A DNA stretch of 64,000 bases from Marivirga lumbricoides (lineage in GTDB: Bacteria > Bacteroidota > Bacteroidia > Cytophagales > Cyclobacteriaceae), in assembly GCF_014636295.1 (NCBI RefSeq), contig NZ_BMEC01000012.1:170726-234725 (forward strand), written 5' to 3'. Shown here piece after piece: positions 30,714-38,625 of this stretch (its first letter is position 1; the number at the start of each line of letters is the position of its first letter). Below the pieces are notes generated by a model. That model was not told where the DNA came from. It searched no databases and saw only the letters and a program-made list of their open reading frames with translations. Both the position numbers and the translations under genes were made by a program.

Positions 30714-30970
30714 GTACTTTTAAGTTTTAATTTTGCTATTACACAAGCTACAAATTCCCTGCGTGGTCTGGGAGCTTCAATTGTTCTGCAACATTCCCTG
30801 ATAGCAGAATACACTTCTCCTTCACTTAATTGAGGATTTGCTTTCCTAATCTTTTGAATTAAATATTCAACTTCCCAATCTTCGCTGCATGAGAAAAAGC
30901 GAGCATCTACACCTTTCTTCTTCCTGTCATCATACTCTTGCCAACCTGATAAAATACTATTTAAGTCCAT
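30710..30970 (-). CDS. Small conserved hypothetical protein
   Basis: An 86-residue helical, soluble protein. It contains WEVEYLIQKIRKANPQLS and AIRECCRTIEAPRPRREFV. I do not recognise the family. It overlaps the DUF4236 gene by 4 bp and follows the 137-residue membrane protein gene by 1 bp, so the three are co-translated. Confidence 0.7.
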   Translation of the reverse strand: MDLNSILSGWQEYDDRKKKGVDARFFSCSEDWEVEYLIQKIRKANPQLSEGEVYSAIRECCRTIEAPRPRREFVACVIAKLKLKST

Positions 30971-30971
30971 T

Positions 30972-31385
30972 CTATAATTTCTTTAACTTTATCACTTGTC
31001 CTTCTAATTGTGAAACAAAGTTTTTCACTGTTTCTTTACTCATGTTATGTGTTTGAAAAATAATTTTAGTTCCTGAAGAAGATATTATTATTACATGCTT
31101 TCTTGAAGCTAAATACATTAGTACAAACATGATTGCGATTGTAAATGAAGAAATCATATAAATCTCATCTGTCTCATTAATTAAAAAAAATCCACCAACA
31201 CCTGCTATTAGTGCCAGTAACAGAAAAACTGGTTGACTAATGTATTTAACCTCAGTCCCGGAAACTTCATCTAAAACAATACTTTTCAATGACTTGGAGT
31301 CCTGATATCTGATCCTGTGAGTAGTAAGCATAATGGTATTAGAATCAGAGTTTGACAGCAAACTTTCATTAGGCAAATATTCCAT
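30972..31385 (-). CDS. Membrane protein with PH-like layout
   Basis: A 137-residue protein with a soluble N-terminus (NTIMLTTHRIRYQDSK) typical of small bacterial PH-like domains, two adjacent membrane helices at about 50-88, and a C-terminal soluble part. Similar proteins are annotated as hypothetical. It lies 5 bp after the DUF3892 gene. Confidence 0.7.
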   Translation of the reverse strand: MEYLPNESLLSNSDSNTIMLTTHRIRYQDSKSLKSIVLDEVSGTEVKYISQPVFLLLALIAGVGGFFLINETDEIYMISSFTIAIMFVLMYLASRKHVIIISSSGTKIIFQTHNMSKETVKNFVSQLEGQVIKLKKL

Positions 31386-31390
31386 AGCAT

Positions 31391-31675
31391 TTAGTTACAC
31401 TCAATCAGGCTTAAAAGATTATTGGGTTCATAATCATCTGCCTCAGTTCTGAGATATTTATTTCCTTGACTACTTTTAGCCACAACTACATCAACTTCCT
31501 CTCGGTCTACTTCTACATAAAATCCTGAGGTACCTTTCTCAATTTCATCAATTGCTTCAGCTACAGTTTTTTCCCACCGATCCCCATAGGTATCAAGTCC
31601 ACCAACATGTGTAATTCTTTCAGTCTTACTTAATCGTTCATCTTTATTAATACAATTAATTTCTAATCTTTTCAT
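31391..31675 (-). CDS. DUF3892 protein
   Basis: A 94-residue protein. The features RITHVGG, a segment with GTSGFYVEV, VDVVVAKSSQG, KYLRTEAD and final NNLLSLIEC match DUF3892, which is widespread and unassigned. First gene of a five-gene operon (31675 to 29983) with intergenic distances of 5 bp, 1 bp, -4 bp and -1 bp. The boxes of copy 3 lie 53 bp upstream of the start. Confidence 0.85.
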   Translation of the reverse strand: MKRLEINCINKDERLSKTERITHVGGLDTYGDRWEKTVAEAIDEIEKGTSGFYVEVDREEVDVVVAKSSQGNKYLRTEADDYEPNNLLSLIECN

Positions 31676-31728
31676 AGCTTCTTATTTTTCTGAAAACTAT
31701 TAATAATTATATGTAGGGTAAATTTTAA

Positions 31729-31758
31729 TTTCCGAAACGGTAATATTACTTTCCGAAT
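31729..31758 (-). promoter_or_regulatory. Twin direct-repeat operator, copy 3
   Basis: Plus-strand TTTCCGAAA (31729-31737) and TTTCCGAAT (31750-31758), 21 bp start to start. They lie 53-83 bp upstream of the DUF3892 gene, the same distance as copy 1 from its gene. Confidence 0.65.
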
Positions 31759-31843
31759 AATAGATTCGAATAGTTGAAAGATATGGATTGCTAAATAAGT
31801 TTATGTATTTCTTATTATTTCAAGGCTTTATTATAAGACAAGA

Positions 31844-32977
31844 CTAATCGAGCCCTGCAAAAAACCAGGTATCTCCTTCTTTTTTAAATTGATAAGTTTC
31901 CTTAGGAAGAGTTCCAATAAATGTGGTTTTCCTGCGCTTTATCCAATCTGTTTGTTTTGAAAAGGTAAGATCAATGGATAAATACCTAATATTATTTTTA
32001 TACTCTACTGTTACAGTATACATAAAACTATTTATCCTTTGCTGATCTATAATCTGAAAACTTACAAGCTGTGAATTAATGAAAATACATTTTGTATTAA
32101 TGGAGTGAGCATCTATACTATTATCGATTAAAAATATATTAGGGTTATCAAACCCATAATAATTATAAGGAGTGAGATACTCTATATTAATTCCCAGAGC
32201 TGGCTCCACATTTTTCTTATAATCAAGATTTACAAACCCGGTGTAAAATGAATATTCATTACGGTACTGTGCTTTTAAATCATTGTAATGTTGAATGTAC
32301 GATTTTACTTGTGCAATAGTAGCTGCATGTCCTTTTTTGTTATCCATTTCAGCTAAATGTTCATTCATCACTTTTCCCTGGATAGCAGAAAGGCGTTGCT
32401 CTATATTGGTTTTAATTAATTGCGGAGAAGGCTTATCTCTATTAAAGAAATAATAAAAACTAAAAAGTAAGCTTAATAAGATTGCAACAAAAAGAACCAG
32501 TTGAGGTCTCTTCACATTAGTTCTTCTTTCTACAGAAACTACAGGCTTTTCATAATCCTGATTCATTGCTTGAACTAACTTTCTTACTACAAAATCTACT
32601 CCTTTAGTTGTTGAAATTCCATAATTATCAGCCAGCATTGGATCATGAGATTTTATTTCAGATTCACTAATATTATGCCATAAAGGTAGAATTCTTCTCT
32701 CCTCATTATTCTCCAGAGCCCACAGCACATGTAGTTCCTTCTGAGGCCACGCCTTTGCAAAATAGTTGTGACTTAACACTACTATACCATGCCGAGATTT
32801 GTTAAGACCTTCCTTAATTGTCTCATTTACTCCACGTCCAACACTTAACCTCTTGCTAGCATACCATACCTTTATACCTGACTCTTCCAGCTTTTCTACC
32901 AATTCATTGACAATACTTATTTTATCTTCTACAGCATAAGAGATGAAAACATCATATTCATATTTCTTTGACGTCAT
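31844..32977 (-). CDS. TIR domain transmembrane protein
   Basis: A 377-residue protein. Residues 6-140 form a TIR domain: YDVFISYAVED, the BB-loop region VWYASKRLSVGRG, and the glutamate of WPQKEL (E81) at the position of the NADase catalytic glutamate. One membrane helix lies at about 158-180, and the last 190 residues are a soluble domain I cannot name; it ends GDTWFFAGLD. TIR domains in bacteria often degrade NAD+ in immunity, but others only mediate signalling. Here no partner Thoeris-like or STING gene is adjacent. The gene follows the LytTR regulator on the same strand and has its own twin boxes. Confidence 0.85.
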   Translation of the reverse strand: MTSKKYEYDVFISYAVEDKISIVNELVEKLEESGIKVWYASKRLSVGRGVNETIKEGLNKSRHGIVVLSHNYFAKAWPQKELHVLWALENNEERRILPLWHNISESEIKSHDPMLADNYGISTTKGVDFVVRKLVQAMNQDYEKPVVSVERRTNVKRPQLVLFVAILLSLLFSFYYFFNRDKPSPQLIKTNIEQRLSAIQGKVMNEHLAEMDNKKGHAATIAQVKSYIQHYNDLKAQYRNEYSFYTGFVNLDYKKNVEPALGINIEYLTPYNYYGFDNPNIFLIDNSIDAHSINTKCIFINSQLVSFQIIDQQRINSFMYTVTVEYKNNIRYLSIDLTFSKQTDWIKRRKTTFIGTLPKETYQFKKEGDTWFFAGLD

Positions 32978-33023
32978 ATTATTAAAATTTAACGCCTTAG
33001 ATAACTGGCTACTTCAAGCTCTG

Positions 33024-33031
33024 CAAATTTA
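33024..33031 (-). promoter_or_regulatory. Candidate -7 element of the TIR gene
   Basis: The minus strand reads TAAATTTG, a perfect TAnnTTTG match, 1 bp downstream of the proximal box of copy 4. The proximal box would therefore cover the -33 region, a position typical for an activator. Confidence 0.5.
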
Positions 33032-33032
33032 T

Positions 33033-33062
33033 TTTCCCTGTAACATGTTTATCTTTCCCAAT
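33033..33062 (-). promoter_or_regulatory. Twin direct-repeat operator, copy 4
   Basis: Plus-strand TTTCCCTGT (33033-33041) and TTTCCCAAT (33054-33062), again 21 bp start to start, in the spacer between the TIR gene and the LytTR regulator gene. The core keeps TTTCC but has C instead of G at the next position. Confidence 0.55.
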
Positions 33063-33065
33063 ATG

Positions 33066-33782
33066 TTATTTGACTAAATTAATTGCCCCCATTACACTTT
33101 CCTTATAGCTACTACTCATTTGTAATTTTTCCGTTCCCACTAGTATAAGGTTACCTTCTACGCCCAGTATATGGTTAATATTTACAATATGGCTGCGACT
33201 GATTCTAATAAAATCCTGACTTTCAAACTGATCATAGATCTTTTTCATGTTAGTAGAGAGCACATGTTTTGTATTTCGGGTTACAACATTGCTATAAGCA
33301 CGCTCTGCTTCGAGATAAAGGATATCATCATAGGGAACCATTATTGAAGTTTGGTTATTAGTCCTGATAAAAATTCTATCTGCAAGTTTAGTTTTTTGAA
33401 GTGGCTTCTTTTGTGAAGCATTATGAAATGCCAACTCTAAAGCCCTTAATAAATCACTGATTTTAAAAGGTTTAGACAGATAATTAGCTGGATAAGTTTT
33501 TTTCGCTCTCTTTACTGTCTCCTCATCTACATGGTCCGATAAGTAAATAATCGGGATATTATATCTTTCAATAATTTTTTCAGCCGTAGCTATGCCATCC
33601 AATTCTCCTTCCAATTGAATGTCCATCAATATTAAATCTATAGCTCCTGAAACAACTTCAATTGCTTGCTCTCCTGAGCTAACTATATCTATTACTTCAA
33701 AATTTTGATCTTCCAGCTTGGCTTTAAGGTCAGCTGCTATCAATAATTGATCTTCTACAATAAGTACTTTAATCTTTTCCAT
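33066..33782 (-). CDS. LytTR-family response regulator
   Basis: A 238-residue two-component regulator. The receiver domain covers 1-125 with acidic pocket E10/D11 and phosphoacceptor D54 (LILMDIQL). The C-terminal LytTR DNA-binding domain covers about 140-238 (DDILYLEAERAYSNV, FIRISRSHIVNINHI). LytTR proteins bind two 9-bp direct repeats about 12-13 bp apart, matching the boxes in this neighbourhood. It is 10 bp downstream of the histidine kinase gene and pairs with it. Confidence 0.95.
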   Translation of the reverse strand: MEKIKVLIVEDQLLIAADLKAKLEDQNFEVIDIVSSGEQAIEVVSGAIDLILMDIQLEGELDGIATAEKIIERYNIPIIYLSDHVDEETVKRAKKTYPANYLSKPFKISDLLRALELAFHNASQKKPLQKTKLADRIFIRTNNQTSIMVPYDDILYLEAERAYSNVVTRNTKHVLSTNMKKIYDQFESQDFIRISRSHIVNINHILGVEGNLILVGTEKLQMSSSYKESVMGAINLVK

Positions 33783-33792
33783 TACTTATTAA

Positions 33793-35658
33793 CTATATAG
33801 CCACTTTTAAATTAAATTTCACACATCCTTTTGTTTGCCATTTTACAGTAGCTTTTAATTGCCTGCTTAACGTATCAATAATATTCAAACCCATTGAATC
33901 CTTTGTAACCTGTTCTCTATTAAATCCGGAACCGGTATCAGCTACCTCAAGCTCAAGGTGCTTCTGATGGTATTTAAGTTCTACCATCAAAGAAGGATTT
34001 TCATGATTGGGAAAGGCATATTTGAAGGAATTGCTTACCAATTCGTTTACAATTAACCCTAAAGGAATTACTTTATCAACATCAAGGTCTATTGGGTCTA
34101 TATGTATTTTTATATTATGACTCGATACATCATAACCATAACTCTCAGCAAGTTCTTCAATCATCTCAGTAAAATAAGATTTCAAATCAATATTTCTACT
34201 TTCTGAATTTTTATAAAGTTTCTGATGAATAATTGCCATTGCATTTATTCTGTTCTCACTGCTTTTAATAACTTCAATAGCATTAGTATCTTGAAGGCCT
34301 CTGGATTGAAGACTGAATATACTCGACAATAATTGCAAGTTGTTCTTTACACGGTGGTGAAGCTCCTGCATTAAAACTTCTACTTTGATTTTAGCTACTT
34401 TTTCCTTCCTCCACCTATTACGAAGCAGAAATCCTAAAATACTCAGAAAAACTGCACATAATATTAACAAAGAAATCCAAATTTGCCTTAATTTAAGCTT
34501 ACCCTCTTGTAAGCTTCGGCTTTGCTCAAGCATTTCAATTTCCCGACTTCTTTTCTCTGTTTCATACTTTGTTTGCATCTCAACAAGAGATTCTGTCTTT
34601 TCGATATTTAACAAACTATCTTTGACAATAATAAGGTTTTTAGAAGCTTCCAAGGCATTTTGATGAAGCCCTAACTCTTCGTAAACCTGAAGTTTTGTTT
34701 CCCAATTTACTTTCATCTCCTCTAGTAACCCTAAAGACTGAATTAACAAAGCTGCCTCGTTTAAATAAGCGAGAGCTAGTGTATTTTCTCCTGTATTTAG
34801 ATATAGCAGACCCAAATTATTTTTGGTTATAGCTATACCAGCTTCATCGTCTTTAATGGTTCTGAGCTCCAGAGATTTTTTTAAATAGGGTTCTGCCAGA
34901 TCATATTTTTTTTGATCCATCAGTACTAATCCTATGTTATTTAAAGTAACTCCAATACCCAAAGTATCCTGCTGCTCTTTTTTTATTTTAAGGGAATTCT
35001 CATAGTAAAATAAGGAGCTATCATATTCCTCCAATTTCCTATAAATAATACCAATATTATTGTAAGAGCTAGCTACCAATTGCTTCATTTGTAATTCCTT
35101 TCTAATTTTTAAAGATTCTTTATGGTACTCTAATGATTTAATGAGATCATTCTGTCTGGAATAAATAAGTGCAATAGTATTATAACATGATGCTAAGTAT
35201 CGTCCTTCATTAATCTTCTCTAATACTAGGGCAGACTCAAAAAGCTGTTCTAATGCTCTTTCATAGAGGCCTAAATTTTTATAAACAATTCCCAGGTTAA
35301 TTCCACAAGAAGCTACTTTAAGAGAATCTCCCTCTGTTAGGTATATATTTTTTGCCTGAGTATAATAGTAGAGTGTACTATCTATTGAATAAGGTGAAAA
35401 TATAACCCCTAAATTATTAAGTATATAAGCTTTTAGCAGCTGGTCATTATTTACAGATTTGGTATTAAGAGCTAATAGATAATATTTTTTAGCACTATCA
35501 TAATTATCTTGCTGAAGATAAAGCCTGCCTATTGCCTCATACCATGAGTCCTTAATTTGTCCGGATATCTGTAATGAGTCTTTATATTGATTCAAAGTAT
35601 TACTTTGAGAAAAAAGAGGAAAGTTTGAGAATAATATAAATATTAAACAGCGAAACAT
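33793..35658 (-). CDS. TPR histidine kinase (HisKA_2 type)
   Basis: A 621-residue sensor kinase. A short signal sequence is followed by about seven TPR units (about 30-330; for example SCGINLGIVYKNLGLYERA), a coiled-coil segment, one membrane helix at about 395-415, the HisKA_2 histidine in LHHRVKNNLQLLSS, and a HATPase domain with NELVSNSFKYAF and DTGSGFN. The TPR region would lie in the periplasm. This TPR-kinase/LytTR pairing is a common Bacteroidota design, with unknown ligand. A terminator lies only 25 bp upstream of its start. Confidence 0.93.
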   Translation of the reverse strand: MFRCLIFILFSNFPLFSQSNTLNQYKDSLQISGQIKDSWYEAIGRLYLQQDNYDSAKKYYLLALNTKSVNNDQLLKAYILNNLGVIFSPYSIDSTLYYYTQAKNIYLTEGDSLKVASCGINLGIVYKNLGLYERALEQLFESALVLEKINEGRYLASCYNTIALIYSRQNDLIKSLEYHKESLKIRKELQMKQLVASSYNNIGIIYRKLEEYDSSLFYYENSLKIKKEQQDTLGIGVTLNNIGLVLMDQKKYDLAEPYLKKSLELRTIKDDEAGIAITKNNLGLLYLNTGENTLALAYLNEAALLIQSLGLLEEMKVNWETKLQVYEELGLHQNALEASKNLIIVKDSLLNIEKTESLVEMQTKYETEKRSREIEMLEQSRSLQEGKLKLRQIWISLLILCAVFLSILGFLLRNRWRKEKVAKIKVEVLMQELHHRVKNNLQLLSSIFSLQSRGLQDTNAIEVIKSSENRINAMAIIHQKLYKNSESRNIDLKSYFTEMIEELAESYGYDVSSHNIKIHIDPIDLDVDKVIPLGLIVNELVSNSFKYAFPNHENPSLMVELKYHQKHLELEVADTGSGFNREQVTKDSMGLNIIDTLSRQLKATVKWQTKGCVKFNLKVAI

Positions 35659-35682
35659 ATAATGGAATGTAATATAAAAAAA

Positions 35683-35712
35683 GAAAAACCACCCAAATTA
35701 AGAGTGGTTTTC
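35683..35712 (-). terminator. Terminator between small lipoprotein gene and kinase gene
   Basis: On the minus strand the arms GAAAACCAC and GTGGTTTTTC enclose a loop of about 11 bases and are followed by seven T. It lies directly after the small lipoprotein gene and just before the kinase start. Confidence 0.75.
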
Positions 35713-35720
35713 TTTAAAAT

Positions 35721-35915
35721 TTAGTTAATCAATGAATCTAATGGCACAGGAGGATTCTGTGAAGAACCTGGAGGATCAAGAATTATTGGATCATCCTCTT
35801 CATCATCACTCCCACCACCAGTTGTTCCAACGGGATTCACTCTCTCATCATTACACGAAAATGTTATTACTCCAAATAATAGAGTAAGCATTAATATATA
35901 CTTAATCTTTTTCAT
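35721..35915 (-). CDS. Small acidic lipoprotein
   Basis: A 64-residue protein. A signal sequence MKKIKYILMLTLLFGVITFSC ends in a lipobox-like TFSC. The mature part is short, disordered, acidic (GGGSDDEEDDPIILDP) and proline-rich. No homologue is known to me. It is upstream of the kinase/regulator pair and separated from it by a terminator. Confidence 0.7.
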   Translation of the reverse strand: MKKIKYILMLTLLFGVITFSCNDERVNPVGTTGGGSDDEEDDPIILDPPGSSQNPPVPLDSLIN

Positions 35916-36280
35916 TTTTTTAATATTTAATGTTGAAAATGAGCCGGGTCAGAATTGAGTAAGCAATAGAAATCTCTTCTTAAGATTTCGACTTAAGTAC
36001 CTAGTAATTAGAATATTGCTATATTAAATTGCCCTTGGCCTTTAGTGTGGGAAGTGTCCTTACATCGGAATTCAAATCAGCCCAGTCCCACACCGGGCGT
36101 CTTAGAATTTCGATCGCAAAGACTGATGAAGTATCATCGCGATTAATACCTCTGTACAATTGATCAATTAGTACATTACAAATTTGGATATTTAGGGAGG
36201 GAAAAGTATAAAGACAGCTTACTTGTAATTACAGATGAATTACTTTTAATTACAGCTGTTTTATTTTTAACACTAATGGA
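35916..36280. other. Divergent spacer between small lipoprotein and 261-residue gene
   Basis: 365 bp. It has an inverted repeat GTGTGGGA (36045-36052) / TCCCACAC (36086-36093) in a less AT-rich patch, and the phased repeats described at 36221-36255. No coding frame was found. Confidence 0.4.
36221..36255 (+). promoter_or_regulatory. Phased direct repeats upstream of the 261-residue gene
   Basis: ACTTGTAATTACAG (36221-36234) and ACTTTTAATTACAG (36242-36255) differ at one base and start 21 bp apart. They end 25 bp before the ATG. The sequence differs from the TTTCC boxes, but the two-turn spacing is the same. Confidence 0.5.
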
Positions 36281-37066
36281 ATGGCGAGGAAATACGAAGT
36301 CAAATACATCAAATTATTACTAGATGAACTGGGAAAAACAACTGGTTATTCTATTGATCATTTTGGGTTCGGCCGGATGAGTGATGAAATATTCGAGAAG
36401 TTAAATGTATCGATTAGTGCCAAATACATTTATTACAGTCTTCATAATGCAGTTAAAAAAGCTACAAATGAAAATGATTTATTAAATCTCTCCCCTAATA
36501 AAGTGGATGATCTAGCTAAGTTCCTCGAATATGAAAATTTCGATGCTTTTATCAGAGCTTTTGAAAGCCCTATTCATTCTATTCTTCTCTCATTGGTAGG
36601 CGATTATTATTCCTATGTTCGCAAGAACACAGAGAGAGGAATACTTTTACAATCACCTGTTCAGATTAATGTACTGAATAATAAAGTGATTTTTAAATTA
36701 ACTGGACCAAGATGGAAATATGAAGGAGAAATGAGGTATCAGGATGGGTGCCTTTTTTGCTTAATGCAAGCTGAAAGTGCAAAAACCTTTCATCATGTAT
36801 ATAAAATTGGAAAAAGTGAATCACCGCAAGTATTAATGGGGGTATTTTCCGGAGTTTCTTCAGCTAATGATCCCATTGGAGGACGTTGTGTGCTCATAAG
36901 AAAGGGAATCATTCCTGAAGGAATATCTCCGCTAAAGATGACCATTGAGGAATTAGTGTCTTCTTCAGATGATAATTTAAAAAAGCTAGGTAATTACTTT
37001 AAAAATTACGCAGATAATAACTTGAAAATTAACACAGCTTCAGGGTTTGATATTGACGACCTTTAA
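36281..37066 (+). CDS. Conserved hypothetical protein with possible N-terminal DNA-binding-like domain
   Basis: A 261-residue soluble protein. The first 85 residues (VKYIKLLLDELGKTTGY, ISAKYIYYSLHNAVKKATN, LSPNKVDDLAKFLEYENFDAFI) match a helical module that Bacteroidota often fuse to varied effector domains; its role is unclear. The rest (about 95-261) is beta-rich, with YEGEMRYQDGCLFCLMQAES and MGVFSGVSSANDPIGGRCVL, and is not recognised. It is monocistronic, transcribed away from the kinase locus. Confidence 0.65.
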   Translation: MARKYEVKYIKLLLDELGKTTGYSIDHFGFGRMSDEIFEKLNVSISAKYIYYSLHNAVKKATNENDLLNLSPNKVDDLAKFLEYENFDAFIRAFESPIHSILLSLVGDYYSYVRKNTERGILLQSPVQINVLNNKVIFKLTGPRWKYEGEMRYQDGCLFCLMQAESAKTFHHVYKIGKSESPQVLMGVFSGVSSANDPIGGRCVLIRKGIIPEGISPLKMTIEELVSSSDDNLKKLGNYFKNYADNNLKINTASGFDIDDL

Positions 37067-37138
37067 AATTGATTTAATTAACAGAGTATTAAAATTATGT
37101 TGTTAATCCTTTAAAGCAGAATCCAACATCATCATAAG

Positions 37139-37372
37139 CTATACCTCATGCACGGTATCGGCCAGCACTTCACACTGAAAGCCATAATCCGTAAAAATTT
37201 GTATAATATTTTCAGGATCTACAGCAATATTGCGTGTTTTTACTCTAAGGATTTTATCACAATCCTCCAGATCAAAATTAACTTGATAAACGGGAAAAGC
37301 TTTTCTAAGCAAAATAACCATCCTTTCTGCCTGATGATTTCTGCTAATATTTGTTTTAAAAACCTCTACCAT
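37139..37372 (-). CDS. Small ferredoxin-like-fold protein
   Basis: A 77-residue protein, starting MVEVFKTNISRN. The pattern of alternating strands and helices with VNFDLEDCDKILRV resembles HMA-type ferredoxin-like folds but lacks the CxxC metal site. I set the start at the ATG 13 bp after the stop of the upstream VOC gene; the frame stays open further upstream inside that gene. Last gene of the VOC/SRPBCC operon. Confidence 0.6.
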   Translation of the reverse strand: MVEVFKTNISRNHQAERMVILLRKAFPVYQVNFDLEDCDKILRVKTRNIAVDPENIIQIFTDYGFQCEVLADTVHEV

Positions 37373-37385
37373 CCTGAACACAATT

Positions 37386-37787
37386 TCACACCTCTTGCAA
37401 AACTGAAAGCACATTCCCAGCAGGGTCTTCAAACCATGCAATATCCGGTCCCATCTTTTCTTTCAAACCCCGAAGCACACCTTTCTCATCCTGAGGTAAA
37501 TTTTCACTTTCATAATGAATAAATGAAATACCTTTAGTTTCTAAACTTTCAATAGTTGTATCAATGTTCTCTACTACAAAATTGAGTACTGTAAAAGTTG
37601 CTGGCTGATGGGCTGGTTTTGGATAAATAAAAGGCTGGTTTCCTCCTTCCAATAAAAGAGCAAATCCCATATCCTGTTCTTCCCGAATAGGAATTCCAAG
37701 CATATCTCTGTAAAAAGATTTGGCCTTTTGCAGGTCGTCCACTGAATATCCGCTGAAAGTTGATTTAAAATTAAACATGTTTCCCAT
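37386..37787 (-). CDS. VOC family protein (glyoxalase-like)
   Basis: A 133-residue VOC protein. FKSTFSGYSVDDLQKAKSFY near the start and WFEDPAGNVLSVLQEV at the end are typical of one-domain vicinal-oxygen-chelate proteins. The substrate is unknown. It lies 35 bp after another VOC gene, in a minus-strand operon. Confidence 0.85.
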   Translation of the reverse strand: MGNMFNFKSTFSGYSVDDLQKAKSFYRDMLGIPIREEQDMGFALLLEGGNQPFIYPKPAHQPATFTVLNFVVENIDTTIESLETKGISFIHYESENLPQDEKGVLRGLKEKMGPDIAWFEDPAGNVLSVLQEV

Positions 37788-37822
37788 TTTCGTTTTCTAT
37801 CATTTTTCCCTTTCTAAATAAG

Positions 37823-38200
37823 TCATTTAGCGGTTTGGTCTACTTCAAACAGACCAAAGGTATTGCCTTCTGTATCCAGAAAATAACCTTGCCAGCATTT
37901 TCCAGGCACTGCAAATTTGGGAAGTGCAATTTCTCCATTAAGTTCAAGGATTTTCCTTGCCGTAGCATCAAAATCATCAACCTGTATAGAGTTTACAAAT
38001 GCATTGGCCCCATATTCAGGAGGGGGCATTTTTGCAGGGCGTTGAAGTAGCCCACCAAACATCCCACCGGTATGAATGTTCCAATATTCTATCGGTAGGC
38101 CTTCTACTTTTTCAAATTCCCATCCGAACAGTTCTTTATAAAATGAAGCCGCTCTTTGCACATTATCTGCCTGAATTTCAAAGTAAAAATGTGTTTCCAT
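37823..38200 (-). CDS. VOC family protein
   Basis: A 125-residue VOC protein. THFYFEIQADNVQRAASFYKELFGW opens the first beta-alpha-beta unit and DTEGNTFGLFEVD closes the second. Related proteins are often called glyoxalase/bleomycin-resistance-like without proven activity. 17 bp after the SRPBCC gene. Confidence 0.85.
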   Translation of the reverse strand: METHFYFEIQADNVQRAASFYKELFGWEFEKVEGLPIEYWNIHTGGMFGGLLQRPAKMPPPEYGANAFVNSIQVDDFDATARKILELNGEIALPKFAVPGKCWQGYFLDTEGNTFGLFEVDQTAK

Positions 38201-38217
38201 ATCTTAACTTTTGAAAG

Positions 38218-38625
38218 TTATTTTTCACAATATTTTTTCAAACGCCAAAGAAACATTGCCCAGTTATAATTACACCACCTGTAGAAATCTGTCATTTCCT
38301 TCCAGTCAAAGTGCTTGAGCACGATGGTTGTTACATTCTCATTTTCCGACAATTCAAAAGATACTTTCGTCCCCACCCATTCCGGATCAGAATCAATGCA
38401 CTCCCAAAGCACCCACTTATTTTCTTTAAGCTCCTGTACTTTCATTTTGGTGAGATAGCCTTCATCAAAGTCGAACTCATTTACAAAACCTATTTCAGGT
38501 TTTACCTTAAGCTTTGGAGTCCAGATATTGCCCAATCCCTCCTGTGTAGTAAGGGTTTTATATATTTTAGATGAAGGTGATTTGATATAATTGATTTGTT
38601 CTATAGCTGCCATAGCTTTATTCAT
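38218..38625 (-). CDS. SRPBCC (AHSA1-like) protein
   Basis: A 135-residue START-like fold protein. The opening EQINYIKSPSSKIYKTLTTQEGLGNIWT and the C-terminal WNYNWAMFLWRLKKY-like helix (here WCNYNWAMFLWRLKKYCEK) are typical of the AHSA1 group that binds small hydrophobic ligands. It overlaps the upstream PhnB-like gene by 4 bp. Confidence 0.85.
   Translation of the reverse strand: MNKAMAAIEQINYIKSPSSKIYKTLTTQEGLGNIWTPKLKVKPEIGFVNEFDFDEGYLTKMKVQELKENKWVLWECIDSDPEWVGTKVSFELSENENVTTIVLKHFDWKEMTDFYRWCNYNWAMFLWRLKKYCEK

Noticed and set aside
36045-36093. 8-bp inverted repeat GTGTGGGA/TCCCACAC as a possible small RNA
   Set aside because: The loop is 33 bases, there is no promoter match or T-run, and such arms can arise by chance.
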